DNA of 64,000 nt from contig CAWFLE010000007.1 in the NCBI GenBank assembly GCA_963816545.1, positions 124,001 to 188,000 on the forward strand. The letters run 5' to 3'. Made by a program: the position numbers and the translations under genes. The DNA is from Albimonas sp963816545 (lineage in GTDB: Bacteria; Pseudomonadota; Alphaproteobacteria; Rhodobacterales; Rhodobacteraceae). Positions 1 through 8,660 of the stretch are shown one piece after another. Under the pieces are notes generated by a model, which was not told the origin of the DNA, did no database searches, and saw only the letters and a list, made by a program, of their open reading frames with translations. Positions within the stretch are counted from its first letter, which is position 1. Each line of letters starts with the position of its first letter.

Positions 1-845
1 TCGCCCCAGGCGGGGTCGATCTCGGGGCCGTCCTCGCCGACGGGGCAGGTGGCGATGGCCTCGCGCACCGCGGGCGTCAGGCTGTCGGGCCGCCATTCGG
101 GGATGCGGATCACGCCGTTCGCGTCGGTGATGGCGGCGAGCGCGTGGGCGAGGCGGATGCCGGGGTCGCGCAGCAGGCCGCCCCAGTTGCCGGAATGGTG
201 GGCGCCCTCGCGCAGCGCGCAGGTCAGGGTGAAGTTTATCGCGCCGCGGGAGCCGAGGAACATGGTCGCCCGGTCGGCCCGCACGCGGGGGCCGTCGGAG
301 GCGATGAGCACGTCGGCGGCGAAGCGGTCGCGCGCGGCCTCCAGCGTCTCGGCGAGGCCGGGTGAGCCGCCCTCCTCCCCCATCTCCAGCGCCACGCGGA
401 GGTTGAAGCCAAGGCGGCCGTTGCGGGCGGTAAGCACCGCCTCGAGCGCCAGCAGGTTGATGAGGTGCTGGCCCTTGTTGTCCGCGGTCCCGCGGCCGTA
501 GAGGCGGTCTCCGTCGCGGGTCACGGCGAGGGGGTCGCGGTCCCCGGCCCAGCGGCCGGTCATCAGGGGGACCGTGTCGCCGTGGCCGTAGGTGAGGACG
601 GTGGGGAGGCTTGGGTCCTCGATCCGCTCGGCATGGAGGATCGGGGGCGCGCCTGCGACGGCGTTGGCCAGGATCTCGCAGCGGAAGCCCAGCGCGGTCA
701 GGCGCGGGATCGCCAGGCGCTGGAGGTAATCCATGGCGCCGTCGGGCCCGTCGGTGCGGCAGGCCACGAGCTCGGCCAGCGCGGCCTCGAACCGGCCGGA
801 GGGGACGAGGGACCGCGCTGCGGCGACGGCGGACATTCGGGACAT
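1..845 (-). CDS. M20-family metallopeptidase (C-terminus cut by window edge)
   Basis: Zinc-dependent M20 amidohydrolase/peptidase of the ArgE/DapE/CPG2 type; only the first 281 codons are in the window. Visible motifs are YGHGDTVP (about residues 86-93, metal-binding His and catalytic Asp), GRGTADNKGQ (about 117-126, bridging Asp) and EMGEEGGS (about 154-161, catalytic Glu). This arrangement is diagnostic of M20. The exact substrate (acyl-amino acid, dipeptide or carbamoyl amino acid) cannot be told. I start at the ATG at 845; a second ATG lies three codons further in. It begins 11 bp after the lactonase-like gene stops and is the last gene of a five-gene minus-strand operon with an amidase, so hydrolysis of an amide product is plausible but inferred. 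Confidence 0.88.
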   Translation of the reverse strand, partial: MSRMSAVAAARSLVPSGRFEAALAELVACRTDGPDGAMDYLQRLAIPRLTALGFRCEILANAVAGAPPILHAERIEDPSLPTVLTYGHGDTVPLMTGRWAGDRDPLAVTRDGDRLYGRGTADNKGQHLINLLALEAVLTARNGRLGFNLRVALEMGEEGGSPGLAETLEAARDRFAADVLIASDGPRVRADRATMFLGSRGAINFTLTCALREGAHHSGNWGGLLRDPGIRLAHALAAITDANGVIRIPEWRPDSLTPAVREAIATCPVGEDGPEIDPAWG

Positions 846-856
846 GGAGGGCTTTC

Positions 857-1660
857 TCAGGCGAGAGGGTCGAAGTCGCGCACCGCCACGTCGAGGCGAT
901 GGACGAAGCCGCCGGCGATCTCGGGGAAGAGGCGGCGGACGATGGGGTCGTGGCCCGGGATCACCATCGAGGGGCGGGAGGCGAGGCGCTGGATCGTGCG
1001 GAAGCCGTCGAGCATCTGGGGCAGGTCGGCCACGATGGGGAAGGGGCGGGCGGTGAGGTAGTTCTCGTAGTAGTGCGAGGCGTCGGAGGCGAGGCAGAGA
1101 TGCCCCTCCCGCGTCAGGGCGCGCACGCACTGGAGGCCGCGGGAATGGCCGCCGATGCGGTGGACGGTGACGCCGGGGGCGACCTCGCCGTCCCCGTCGT
1201 GGAAGACCACCCGACCGGAATAGACGTGGCGGATCATGCGGCAGACGTGGTCGGCGGTGTAGGGGTGGCGGAGCAGGCCGTGGCACATGCAGGGGCCGGT
1301 GGCGTAGGCCATCTCGGCCGCCTGAAGGTGGAAGGTGGCGTTGGGGTAGTGGTCGAGCCCGCCCGCGTGGTCGTAGTGCAGGTGGGTGACGATGACGGTG
1401 TCGATATCCTCGGGGCGCAGGCCGAGGGCGGCGAGGGCCGCGGGCGGTTCGCGGTCCAGGGCGCGGCCCCGGGCGGCGCTTTCGGCGGCGTCGAAGCCCG
1501 TATCCACGAGGATCGTGCGGTTGCCGGAGCGCAGGAGCCAGACGAAATAGTCCATGGGCATCGGCGAGGCGTGGTCATCCTCGCCGATGAAGTTCGCGCT
1601 GCGGGTCCGCGCGGAGATCTCCGCGTATTTCAGCGCGTAGGCTTCCCAGATGTCGGTCAT
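857..1660 (-). CDS. metallo-beta-lactamase-fold hydrolase, N-acyl homoserine lactonase-like
   Basis: 267-residue MBL-fold hydrolase. HLHYDHAGG (about 93-101) is the HxHxDH zinc signature. GGHSRG further on supplies the next His, SDASH supplies the bridging Asp, and IPGHDP (near 240) supplies the last His. This two-zinc layout, together with the size, matches the AHL-lactonase/AttM-AiiA branch that opens acyl-homoserine-lactone or related lactone rings. The start at 1660 gives a normal N-terminus for the family. It lies between the amidase (55 bp upstream) and the M20 peptidase (11 bp downstream). Quorum quenching is one possible role; within this operon, hydrolysis of a lactone intermediate is equally likely. 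Substrate is not shown by the sequence. Confidence 0.85.
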   Translation of the reverse strand: MTDIWEAYALKYAEISARTRSANFIGEDDHASPMPMDYFVWLLRSGNRTILVDTGFDAAESAARGRALDREPPAALAALGLRPEDIDTVIVTHLHYDHAGGLDHYPNATFHLQAAEMAYATGPCMCHGLLRHPYTADHVCRMIRHVYSGRVVFHDGDGEVAPGVTVHRIGGHSRGLQCVRALTREGHLCLASDASHYYENYLTARPFPIVADLPQMLDGFRTIQRLASRPSMVIPGHDPIVRRLFPEIAGGFVHRLDVAVRDFDPLA

Positions 1661-1715
1661 GGCCCCTCCCCGATGCAGGCGGATGCTGCACCGGAGAGGG
1701 GGCGGTTGGGAAGGG

Positions 1716-3170
1716 TCAGCGGAGGTTTTCCGCGGGCGGGCGGCGGTCCGCCCAGGGGCGGGCGCGCTCCAGGTCCGCCGACAGGGTCATCAGGCGCGCA
1801 TCCTCGCCGAAGGAGGCGGCGAGGTGGACGCCGATGGGCAGCCCCTCGGCCGTCCAGTGGAGGGGGAGGGAGACCGCAGGCTGGCCCGAGGCGTTGAAGG
1901 CGGCCGTGAAAGGGGAATAGGCGGCGACGCCGTTCGGCCCGAGGCGGTAGTCCACGAAGTCCGGGTTGGTGTGGGCGAAGCGGCCGACCTTGGCCGGCGG
2001 CTCGGCCAGCGTGGCGGTCAGGAGGATATCCATGCCCGTCAGGTGGCGGGCCAGCGCGCGCCCGTAGGCGTGGACCTTGTTCACGGCCGCGAGGTAGTCC
2101 GCGCCGCTCAGCGTCCGGCCGAGGCGGACGGCGCCCTCGGTCACCGCCTCCACGTCGCCCTGCTGGAGCTCCCGCCCGCGGGCCTTGAGCGCCTCGCGCA
2201 CCGAAAGGGCGCTGCCGCAGGCGATGATGTCCACGATGGCGCGCATGGTCCCGTGGGTGTCGGCGTCGGGGAGGGGGGATTCGAAGACCTCGTGGCCCAT
2301 GGAGGCGAGGAGCTTCGCCGTCTCCTCCACCGCCGCCTTGCAGTCGGGGTGGATCGAGTCGCCGCTCAGGGTGGTGGTCAGGAAGCCGATGCGGAGCTTG
2401 CCCGACTCGCGGGCGGCGGCCTCGGCGAAGGTCATGGGCATCTCGGGGGCCGCGTAAGGGTCGCCGAGGTCCGGGCCGCAGACGCAGTCGAGCAGGGCGG
2501 CGGTGTCGCGCACGGTCCGGGTGACGAAGCCCGAGATGGAGAGGCCGGCCCAGCCCTCGCCCGCCATCGGCCCGTTCGGGGTCCGGCCGCGGGTGGCCTT
2601 GAAGCCCACGAGCCCGCAGGAGGCGGCGGGGATGCGGATGGAGCCCGCGCCGTCCGAGGCGTGCGCCGCCGGCAGGATGCGCGCGGCGACCGCGGCGCCG
2701 GCGCCGCCGGAGGAGCCGCCCGAGGTGCGGTCGAGGTCATAGGGGTTGCGGGTCGGGCCGCCGTAGACGGCGGATTCGGTCGCGGGGCCGACGCCGAACT
2801 CGGGAGAGGTCGTGCGCCCGAAGGTGACGAGGCCGGCGCGCTTGATGCGCAGGTAGAATTCGCTGTCCGCCGGGGGCATCGCATGGGCGGTGAGGCGGGA
2901 GCCGGAGCTGACCGGGTAGCCTCGCGCCGCCGCCCCGAGGTCCTTGAGCAGGAAGGGGACGCCGCGGAACGGGCCGTCCTCCAGCCCCGCCGCGATCAGG
3001 GCGCGCGCCGCCTCGGGGACGAGGTTGGTCAGCGCGTTGATCTTCGGGTTCGCCTTCTCCCCCCGGCGCAGCGCCTCCTCCAGCAGCTCGTCGGGCGAGA
3101 CGTCCTTCTTCGCGACCAGCTCGGCGAGGCCGGTGGCGTCATGGTCTTCATAGGCGGCGGAGATGGACAT
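1716..3170 (-). CDS. amidase (amidase-signature family)
   Basis: 484-residue amidase-signature enzyme hydrolysing a C-N amide bond. The Ser-cisSer-Lys triad is visible: Lys in LLKDLG (about residue 76), the cis-Ser in the GGSSGGAGAA loop (about 151-160) and the nucleophilic Ser in DGAGSIRIPA (about 177). Length and motif spacing are normal. The family includes GatA, indoleacetamide hydrolase, fatty-acid amide hydrolase and 6-aminohexanoate cyclic-dimer hydrolase. There are no gatB or gatC neighbours, so this is a catabolic amidase rather than the tRNA amidotransferase subunit. No signal peptide is seen, so it is probably cytoplasmic. It sits 66 bp downstream of the SnoaL-like gene. Confidence 0.93.
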   Translation of the reverse strand: MSISAAYEDHDATGLAELVAKKDVSPDELLEEALRRGEKANPKINALTNLVPEAARALIAAGLEDGPFRGVPFLLKDLGAAARGYPVSSGSRLTAHAMPPADSEFYLRIKRAGLVTFGRTTSPEFGVGPATESAVYGGPTRNPYDLDRTSGGSSGGAGAAVAARILPAAHASDGAGSIRIPAASCGLVGFKATRGRTPNGPMAGEGWAGLSISGFVTRTVRDTAALLDCVCGPDLGDPYAAPEMPMTFAEAAARESGKLRIGFLTTTLSGDSIHPDCKAAVEETAKLLASMGHEVFESPLPDADTHGTMRAIVDIIACGSALSVREALKARGRELQQGDVEAVTEGAVRLGRTLSGADYLAAVNKVHAYGRALARHLTGMDILLTATLAEPPAKVGRFAHTNPDFVDYRLGPNGVAAYSPFTAAFNASGQPAVSLPLHWTAEGLPIGVHLAASFGEDARLMTLSADLERARPWADRRPPAENLR

Positions 3171-3236
3171 GCGTGCGCTCCCTGCATCGTTTCGCGCACC
3201 TTGGCGCGGGGGACGGCGGGGCGCCAGAGGGGGCGG

Positions 3237-3587
3237 TCATTCGGCGTGGCAGGCGGAGGCGTCCGTCACGAGGCCGCCCGCGCCGAAGCGCAGCGTCTCC
3301 GCCGCCTCAACGCCGGCGTGGGTGCGGTAGGCGATCACCACGGTCTCGTGGCCCGCGTAGACGGTGCGGATCTCGAAGCGCAGGGCGGGCTGACGGCGCA
3401 GGGCGTCGGCCCAGTAGGCGCGCAGGGCGGCGCGCCCGCGGACCGTGCCGTCTCCGGTCAGGGCCTCCGCGCGGCGGGAGCGGAAGACCACGTCCTGTGC
3501 GTAGTGGGCGAGGATGCGGTCGAGGTCGTGGGCGTTCCAGCCTTCGAGCCATTCGGCGGCGAAGGCCTCCGCCTGCTCGGGGGTCAA
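3237..3587 (-). CDS. SnoaL/NTF2-like domain protein
   Basis: Predicted 116-residue protein with the cone-shaped NTF2/SnoaL pattern: WLEGWNAHDLDRILAHY near the N-terminus, then alternating beta strands. These domains serve as polyketide cyclases, small isomerases, or binding subunits; which one applies here is unknown. I chose a TTG start because TTG at 3587 overlaps the oxidoreductase stop as TTGA, a typical translational coupling, and no suitable ATG exists in frame at the head of the domain. It is sandwiched between the oxidoreductase and the amidase in the same operon. A start further upstream would only read through the oxidoreductase in another frame. Confidence 0.75.
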   Translation of the reverse strand: MTPEQAEAFAAEWLEGWNAHDLDRILAHYAQDVVFRSRRAEALTGDGTVRGRAALRAYWADALRRQPALRFEIRTVYAGHETVVIAYRTHAGVEAAETLRFGAGGLVTDASACHAE

Positions 3588-4693
3588 GCCAGGCGCTCCG
3601 GCGAGGAGAGGTCGCGGAAGATCGCCTGGGCCGTCGGCTCCCAGGCGTCGGTGCGGTCCGGGTCGGGTTTCACCGGGGCGCCGATGCGCGCCGATTCCTC
3701 GATGGCCAGCGCGGCGGCGAGGGTGCCGAGCGCATCCTCCCCGGAGACGAGCGGCTGCGCCTCGCCCCGCGCCACCTTCGCGAAATGCTCGAGCTGGAGA
3801 GCGAGCGGGTCCGCCGGGGGGCAGGGGAGCGGCAGCCGGGTCAGGGGACGGGTCCAGTCCCCCCGTCCCTGGCCCGCATAGCGCCAGAAGGCGAGGGAGG
3901 GGAGCGAGATCGCGCCTTCGGAGCCGACGAGGCGGAGGCAGTCCTCGGACGAGGGGGCGTGATCCTCCGACTCGCCGGTCGCGGCCTCCCACGCCCAGGG
4001 CGCGAGGCCTGCGTCGGTGACGACCGCCGTAGCGAGGCTTCCGTTCCTGAACCGGAAGGCGGCGGCGACCGCATCCTCGGCGGCGGCGGCGCGGGTGGGG
4101 CGGGAGACGAGGGCGGTGACCTCGGCGATCTCGCTCATCAGCCAGCGAAGGAGGTCCACATCGTGGATGATCTGGCCGAGCACGGGGCCTCCGCCGGAGG
4201 CGACGCGCCAGGCGTAGCGGCGATCGGATTCGGGCCGGCGCTGGAACCAGACGGCGTCGGCGGCGACGAGGCGGCCCAGCAGGCCCCCCTGCGCCGCCTC
4301 CCGCGCCGCGGAGACGCAAGGGTGGTGGCGGCGGTGATGGCCCACCAGCAGGGGTGCGCGCCCCTCCGCCGCGGCGATGATGCGGCGCCCGTCGCGCAGG
4401 CTGACGGCGAGGCAGCGGTCCATCAGCATCGCCCAGCCGCGCGAGGCGGCGGCCTCGGCGGTTGCGGCGTGGGAGGTGGGGGGCGTGGCGACGATCACCG
4501 CCTCGGTGTCGCCGGGGATGTCCTCTAGGTCGCCGGCCGTGGGAAAGCCCCGCTCCGTGGCACGCTCGCGCCCGTCGGCGCCCGGGTCCATCACAGCGGT
4601 CAGTCGGAGGTCGGATCGGGAAGCGACGAGTTGCGCGTGGCGCAGTCCCACCGCCCCCCCGCCGATCACCGCGATCGGCAGGCGAGCGGTCAT
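3584..4693 (-). CDS. Gfo/Idh/MocA-family NAD(P)-dependent oxidoreductase
   Basis: 369-residue oxidoreductase. The N-terminus reads IAVIGGGAVG, a Rossmann GxGxxG-like dinucleotide-binding loop, followed by strands with AVIVATPPTSHA, which is typical of Gfo/Idh/MocA proteins. The mid-region (GQIIHDVDLLRWL) contains the HDxD-like segment of the substrate domain. Such enzymes oxidise sugars, inositols or related alcohols. The start at 4693 (MTARLPIAVIGGG) is preferred over an upstream in-frame ATG at 4759 because it places the Rossmann strand at residue 6. It is the first gene of the 4.7-0.8 kb operon. A palindrome at 4765-4790, 72 bp upstream, is a candidate operator. Confidence 0.88.
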   Translation of the reverse strand: MTARLPIAVIGGGAVGLRHAQLVASRSDLRLTAVMDPGADGRERATERGFPTAGDLEDIPGDTEAVIVATPPTSHAATAEAAASRGWAMLMDRCLAVSLRDGRRIIAAAEGRAPLLVGHHRRHHPCVSAAREAAQGGLLGRLVAADAVWFQRRPESDRRYAWRVASGGGPVLGQIIHDVDLLRWLMSEIAEVTALVSRPTRAAAAEDAVAAAFRFRNGSLATAVVTDAGLAPWAWEAATGESEDHAPSSEDCLRLVGSEGAISLPSLAFWRYAGQGRGDWTRPLTRLPLPCPPADPLALQLEHFAKVARGEAQPLVSGEDALGTLAAALAIEESARIGAPVKPDPDRTDAWEPTAQAIFRDLSSPERLA

Positions 4694-4764
4694 CCGGCCG
4701 CTCCGCGTCGAGACTGGGGGGCAATTCGCAACATCATGAAACTGGCGTCCGGCGTGCACATGAG

Positions 4765-4790
4765 ATGAACGACGTTGTACAGCGGTTCAT
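4765..4790. promoter_or_regulatory. candidate operator palindrome upstream of the oxidoreductase operon
   Basis: Outer arms ATGAAC (4765-4770) and GTTCAT (4785-4790) enclose a second near-palindrome, CGTTGTACAGCG (4773-4784), whose core TGTACA is perfect. The two symmetry centres are one base apart. The site is 72 bp upstream of the operon start, in a short stretch of lower GC. Nested dyads of this size are typical LacI- or GntR-type operators, but no regulator gene is adjacent. Confidence 0.4.
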
Positions 4791-4858
4791 TCGCCTCGTC
4801 TCCCCCCGCAGGCGTCGCATGGGCGGAGGAAAGGGGGGGCGGCTCGTCGCGAACTGAT

Positions 4859-4888
4859 GCGCCGTCGCGGGGACGCGACGGCGCTTTC
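4859..4888. terminator. strong hairpin between the oxidoreductase and helicase genes
   Basis: Perfect 11-bp stem GCGCCGTCGCG (4859-4869) / CGCGACGGCGC (4874-4884) with a GGGA loop. It is followed by TTTC on the plus strand and has no T-run on the minus strand. It lies 60 bp past the stop of the minus-strand helicase gene, so it may serve as its transcript end despite the missing U-tract. Confidence 0.5.
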
Positions 4889-4947
4889 ATAACGGGGCGG
4901 CGCCGCGGGAGCCGGTGGAGCCGCCGGAGAATCGGGCGCGGAGGGCC

Positions 4948-6546
4948 TCAGGCCGCCTCGCTGCGCGTCTCGCCATCGTCCTCGGTCGGGGAGGCGGAGT
5001 TCTTCACGATCCGGCTCACATTGACCTCGCGGAGCATGAAGGCGGGCACGTGGTCGCCCATGCCCACCACCGGGCCGCCGCGGCGACGGCCGCCGTCCTT
5101 CGGCTCGTCCTTGCGGCTCCGCCGGCGCCCGCGGGGATCCTCGGCGGCTTCCTCGCGCGGGTCGTCGAGCGCGGGGTTGCGGCGCTTCGCCGGCGCGGCG
5201 GGCTCTTCGACCGCGGGTTGCTCCTCGACCGCGGGCTCGGGCGCGGCCTGAGCCGCGGGCTGGGCCTCGGTCGCCTCAACGGTCTCGTCCGTCTCTTTCC
5301 GGCGGGGCCGGCTGGCGCGGGCGCGGCGACGGGGCTTCGGCGCCTCCTCCTGCGGCTCGGGCGCGGCGACGGATTCGGCGGGGGCCTCGGGCGTCTGCGC
5401 AGCGAGCGGATCTTCGAGGCGCGGGACGGGCATCCCCAGCATCTCCTCGATCTTGGCGACGTGCTTCTCCTCATGCGGGAAGCACAGGGTCACGGCCTTG
5501 CCCTTGCGCCCCGCGCGGCCTGTCCGGCCGATGCGGTGCACGTAATCCTCGGCGTGGATCGGAACGTCGAAGTTGAAGACGTGGGAGACGGAGGGAATGT
5601 CGAGCCCACGCGCGGCCACGTCCGAGGCGACGAGCACCGAGATCTCGCCCGAGCGGAAGCCGTCAAGCGTACGGGTGCGGATCGACTGGTCGAGGTCGCC
5701 ATGCAGCGCGCCGGCGTTGAAGCCATGCTTCTTGAGCGACTTGAAGACGACGTCCACGTCCCGCTTCCGGTTGCAGAACACGATGGCGTTGGTGAGCGCC
5801 TCGCCTTCGGCCGAAATTAGCCGGCGCAGCAGATCCCGCTTCTCCGCGTCGGCCTTCTCCTTGCCGGCGGGCTTGTGGCGAACCACGCCCTGCTGGATCG
5901 TCTCCGCCGCGGTGGCCTGCTTGGCGACCTCGATGCGCACGGGGGCGTGGAGGAAGGTCTCGGTCAGGCGCGTGATCTCGGGCGGCATGGTGGCCGAGAA
6001 GAACAGCGTCTGCTTGGTAAAAGGCAGGAGGCCGAAGATCCGCTCCAGATCGGGGATGAACCCCATGTCGAGCATCCGGTCGGCCTCGTCCACCACCATG
6101 ACCTGCACGCCGGTGAGCATCAGTTTGCCGCGCTCGAAATGGTCGAGCAGGCGGCCGGGGGTGGCGATCAGCACGTCCACGCCGCGGTCGATCAGCTTGT
6201 CCTGGTCCTTGAAGGACACGCCGCCGATCAGCAGGGCCATGGTCAGCTTGTGATACTTGCCGTAGGTCTCGAAGTTCTCGGCCACCTGGGCGGCGAGCTC
6301 CCGCGTCGGGCAGAGGATCAGGCTGCGGGGCATCCGCGCCTTCGCCCGGCCCTGCGCGAGGATCGTGATCATCGGGATGGTGAAGGCGGCTGTCTTGCCG
6401 GTTCCCGTCTGGGCGATGCCCAGCACGTCCTTGCCCATCAGGGCGTGGGGAATGGCCTGCTCCTGGATCGGAGTGGGCTGGGTGTAGCCAGCCTCCTCAA
6501 CGGCCTGGAGAACCTTGGGGTCGAGTTCGAGGTCGGAGAAGTTCAT
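4948..6546 (-). CDS. DEAD-box ATP-dependent RNA helicase, RhlE-like
   Basis: 532-residue DEAD-box helicase that unwinds structured RNA, in ribosome assembly and at low temperature in better-studied relatives. All motifs are present in order: Q motif (GYTQPTPIQEQAIP), I (AQTGTGKT), Ia (PTRELAAQ), Ib (TPGR), II (DEAD), III (SAT), V (DVAARGLD) and VI (HRIGRTGRAG). After about residue 385 the core gives way to a low-complexity Pro/Ala/Glu- and Arg-rich tail, as is usual in alphaproteobacterial RhlE-type proteins; the tail often contacts RNA. The paralogue (RhlE, RhlB or CsdA type) is not certain. A TTGACT/AAATAG promoter lies about 100 bp upstream. Confidence 0.95.
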   Translation of the reverse strand: MNFSDLELDPKVLQAVEEAGYTQPTPIQEQAIPHALMGKDVLGIAQTGTGKTAAFTIPMITILAQGRAKARMPRSLILCPTRELAAQVAENFETYGKYHKLTMALLIGGVSFKDQDKLIDRGVDVLIATPGRLLDHFERGKLMLTGVQVMVVDEADRMLDMGFIPDLERIFGLLPFTKQTLFFSATMPPEITRLTETFLHAPVRIEVAKQATAAETIQQGVVRHKPAGKEKADAEKRDLLRRLISAEGEALTNAIVFCNRKRDVDVVFKSLKKHGFNAGALHGDLDQSIRTRTLDGFRSGEISVLVASDVAARGLDIPSVSHVFNFDVPIHAEDYVHRIGRTGRAGRKGKAVTLCFPHEEKHVAKIEEMLGMPVPRLEDPLAAQTPEAPAESVAAPEPQEEAPKPRRRARASRPRRKETDETVEATEAQPAAQAAPEPAVEEQPAVEEPAAPAKRRNPALDDPREEAAEDPRGRRRSRKDEPKDGGRRRGGPVVGMGDHVPAFMLREVNVSRIVKNSASPTEDDGETRSEAA

Positions 6547-6641
6547 GCAGCCCTTTCGCGGTGTCGTCTGCGGTCACTGGGTGTGGCCGCATATCCCGCG
6601 CGGCCCCGTCGATCAGCGCCCGGACGGCGCTTGTTGGGGGC

Positions 6642-6670
6642 CTATTTGCGCGAAAATCCGCGAAAGTCAA
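6642..6670 (-). promoter_or_regulatory. sigma-70-type promoter for the DEAD-box helicase
   Basis: On the minus strand, TTGACT (6665-6670), a 17-bp spacer and AAATAG (6642-6647). The spacer holds two TTTCGCG direct repeats. The site is AT-rich against its surroundings and is placed about 95 bp before the helicase start, leaving a leader. Confidence 0.5.
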
Positions 6671-6739
6671 TATTCCTGGTGCGGGAGAGGCGCTGAGCCG
6701 CGGGACGTCCGGGGGTTCCGGACGCCCGCGGGGAAGCGA

Positions 6740-6901
6740 TTACTCGGTCGCCTCGTCGATCTCGTCGGCGGTCTCGTCGGCGGCGTGCGTCACTCCCTCG
6801 CCGGCATTCTCGACGTCCTGACCGAAGCCGGCGACGGTGTTGCAGCCGGACGCCATCAGCGCCAGCGGAAGAACGAGGAAGCGGAGGTCGCGAAGCGTCA
6901 T
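6740..6901 (-). CDS. entericidin A/B-family small lipoprotein
   Basis: 53-residue predicted lipoprotein. A short basic N-terminus (MTLRDLRFL) is followed by a hydrophobic stretch and the lipobox LMASGC; cleavage before Cys would leave a mature peptide of about 34 residues starting CNTVAGFGQDVENAGEGV, the entericidin pattern. Entericidins are small outer- or inner-membrane lipoproteins linked to stress-induced lysis. The ATG at 6901 is preceded by GGGGAG at good distance, so it is preferred to the in-frame start at 6952. The mature part is strongly acidic (DETADEIDEATE). Confidence 0.85.
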   Translation of the reverse strand: MTLRDLRFLVLPLALMASGCNTVAGFGQDVENAGEGVTHAADETADEIDEATE

Positions 6902-7003
6902 GTGTAATCTCCCCTGCGGTGCCAGGCCCCCGTCGCGGGAGCGCCATGGCACGTCAACCCGCGACGGAGGCGCGAGTTCCGCAGGATGGGCCCACCCCCC
7001 GAT

Positions 7004-8608
7004 TCAGGTGAGCATCTCCTTGGTGGCGGAGAGCCTGACCTCGGGATGGTCCCGCGCGACGCGATCAAGATCCCACTGGAGGCGGGTCATGTAGACCGGG
7101 TCCCCGTCCGAGTCGGTCGCCATGTGGCCCTTGTTGGCGTTGGCGAAGGCCTCCACCGCCGCGCGGGGCCCGTGGATCCAGCGGGCGCTGTTGAACTGCG
7201 TGGGCTCGAACCGCACGGGCAGGCCGTATTCCTGCTCGATCCGCGAGGCAAGGACCTCGAACTGGAGCTGGCCCACGACGCCCACGATGTGGCCGGAACC
7301 GATCTGGGGCTTGAAGATCTTGGCGGCGCCTTCCTCGGCGAACTGGGTGAGGGCCTTGTCGAGGTGCTTGGCCTTCATCGGGTCGCCCGCGCGGCAGGTC
7401 TGGAGAAGCTCCGGCGCGAAGGCGGGAATGCCGGTGAAGCGCAGATCCTCGCCCTCCGTCAGCGCGTCGCCGATGCGGAGCTGGCCGTGGTTGGGCACGC
7501 CGATGATGTCGCCGGCCCAGGCGTCGTCCAGCACCTCCCGCTCGGAGGCGAGGAACATCACCGGGTTGGTGATCGCCATGGGTTTCCCGGTTCTTACGTG
7601 GTTCAGCTTCATGCCGCGCTTGAAGTGGCCCGAGCAGAGGCGGACATAGGCGACCCGGTCGCGGTGCTTGGGGTCCATGTTCGCCTGAACCTTGAAGACG
7701 AAACCGGAAACCTTCGGCTCGTCAGGGGAAACCTGGCGCGGCTCGGCCGGACGGGGCTGGGGCGGCGGCGCGTGCTGGGCGAGGCCGGAGATCAGCTCCT
7801 GCACGCCGAAGGAGTTGAGCGCGGAGCCGAACCAGATCGGGGTCATGGAGCCGTTGCGGAAGGACTCCTGGTCGAACTCCGGGAGGAGGCCGCGGGCCAT
7901 CTCGATCTCGGTCTGCAGGGTCTCGAGCTGATCCGGGCTCATGCGCTGCGCGAGCTTCGGGTCGGAGAGGCCCGAAATCTCGACGCTTTCGCCCCGCACG
8001 TTGCGGTCGGCACGGTCCATCACCGCGAGGCGGTCGCGCATCAGGTCGTAGGCGCCGACGAAGTCGCGCCCCATACCCACGGGCCAGGAAGCGGGGGCGA
8101 CGTCGATGGCGAGCATCTCCTGGATCTCGTCGATGATCTCGAAGGTGTCGCGGCTTTCCCGGTCCATCTTGTTGCAGAAGGTGAGGATCGGCATGTCGCG
8201 GAGGCGGCAGACCTCGAACAGCTTGCGGGTCTGGCTCTCCACGCCCTTGGCGCCGTCGATCACCATGATCGCGGCGTCCACGGCGGTCAGCACGCGGTAG
8301 GTGTCCTCGGAGAAGTCGTCGTGGCCGGGCGTGTCCACGAGGTTGAACCACGTTCCGTTCCATTCGAACGACATGGCGGAGGCGGAGACCGAGATCCCGC
8401 GCTCCTGCTCCATCTTCATGAAGTCCGAGCGGGTGCGCCGGGCCTCGCCCTTGGCGCGGACCTGGCCGGCCATCTGGATCGCGCCGCCGTAGAGCAGGAA
8501 CTTCTCGGTCAGCGTGGTCTTGCCGGCGTCCGGGTGCGAGATGATCGCGAAGGTGCGACGTCGCGCGATCTCGGGCGGTAGAACGGGGGCGTTGCTGAGG
8601 TCCTGCAT
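7004..8608 (-). CDS. prfC: peptide chain release factor 3 (RF3)
   Basis: 534-residue translational GTPase that removes RF1/RF2 from the ribosome after peptide release. G1 is SHPDAGKTT, the switch region is ERGISVSAS, G3 is DTPGHDD, and G4 is NKMD. The downstream beta-barrel and the RF3-specific C-terminal domain follow at normal spacing (E. coli RF3 is 529 residues). I start at MQDLSNAPVLPPEIARRR (8608); the longer frame back to 8644 adds a proline-rich stretch that is not family-like. It stands alone between the entericidin and usp genes, all on the minus strand. Confidence 0.96.
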   Translation of the reverse strand: MQDLSNAPVLPPEIARRRTFAIISHPDAGKTTLTEKFLLYGGAIQMAGQVRAKGEARRTRSDFMKMEQERGISVSASAMSFEWNGTWFNLVDTPGHDDFSEDTYRVLTAVDAAIMVIDGAKGVESQTRKLFEVCRLRDMPILTFCNKMDRESRDTFEIIDEIQEMLAIDVAPASWPVGMGRDFVGAYDLMRDRLAVMDRADRNVRGESVEISGLSDPKLAQRMSPDQLETLQTEIEMARGLLPEFDQESFRNGSMTPIWFGSALNSFGVQELISGLAQHAPPPQPRPAEPRQVSPDEPKVSGFVFKVQANMDPKHRDRVAYVRLCSGHFKRGMKLNHVRTGKPMAITNPVMFLASEREVLDDAWAGDIIGVPNHGQLRIGDALTEGEDLRFTGIPAFAPELLQTCRAGDPMKAKHLDKALTQFAEEGAAKIFKPQIGSGHIVGVVGQLQFEVLASRIEQEYGLPVRFEPTQFNSARWIHGPRAAVEAFANANKGHMATDSDGDPVYMTRLQWDLDRVARDHPEVRLSATKEMLT

Positions 8609-8660
8609 GGCGCGGGGTATAGGCGGGGCGGCGGGGGCGCGCAACGCCCCCCACGAGGGC

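Noticed and set aside
1650..3881. Long open frame (743 codons) opposite the amidase and its neighbours
   Set aside because: Low-complexity Gly/Arg/Ala product, antisense to genes with clear motifs; open only because stop codons are rare at this GC content.
4690..4890. 66-codon minus-strand frame in the oxidoreductase/helicase spacer
   Set aside because: No family resemblance, overlaps the hairpin and the operator palindrome, no ribosome-binding site.
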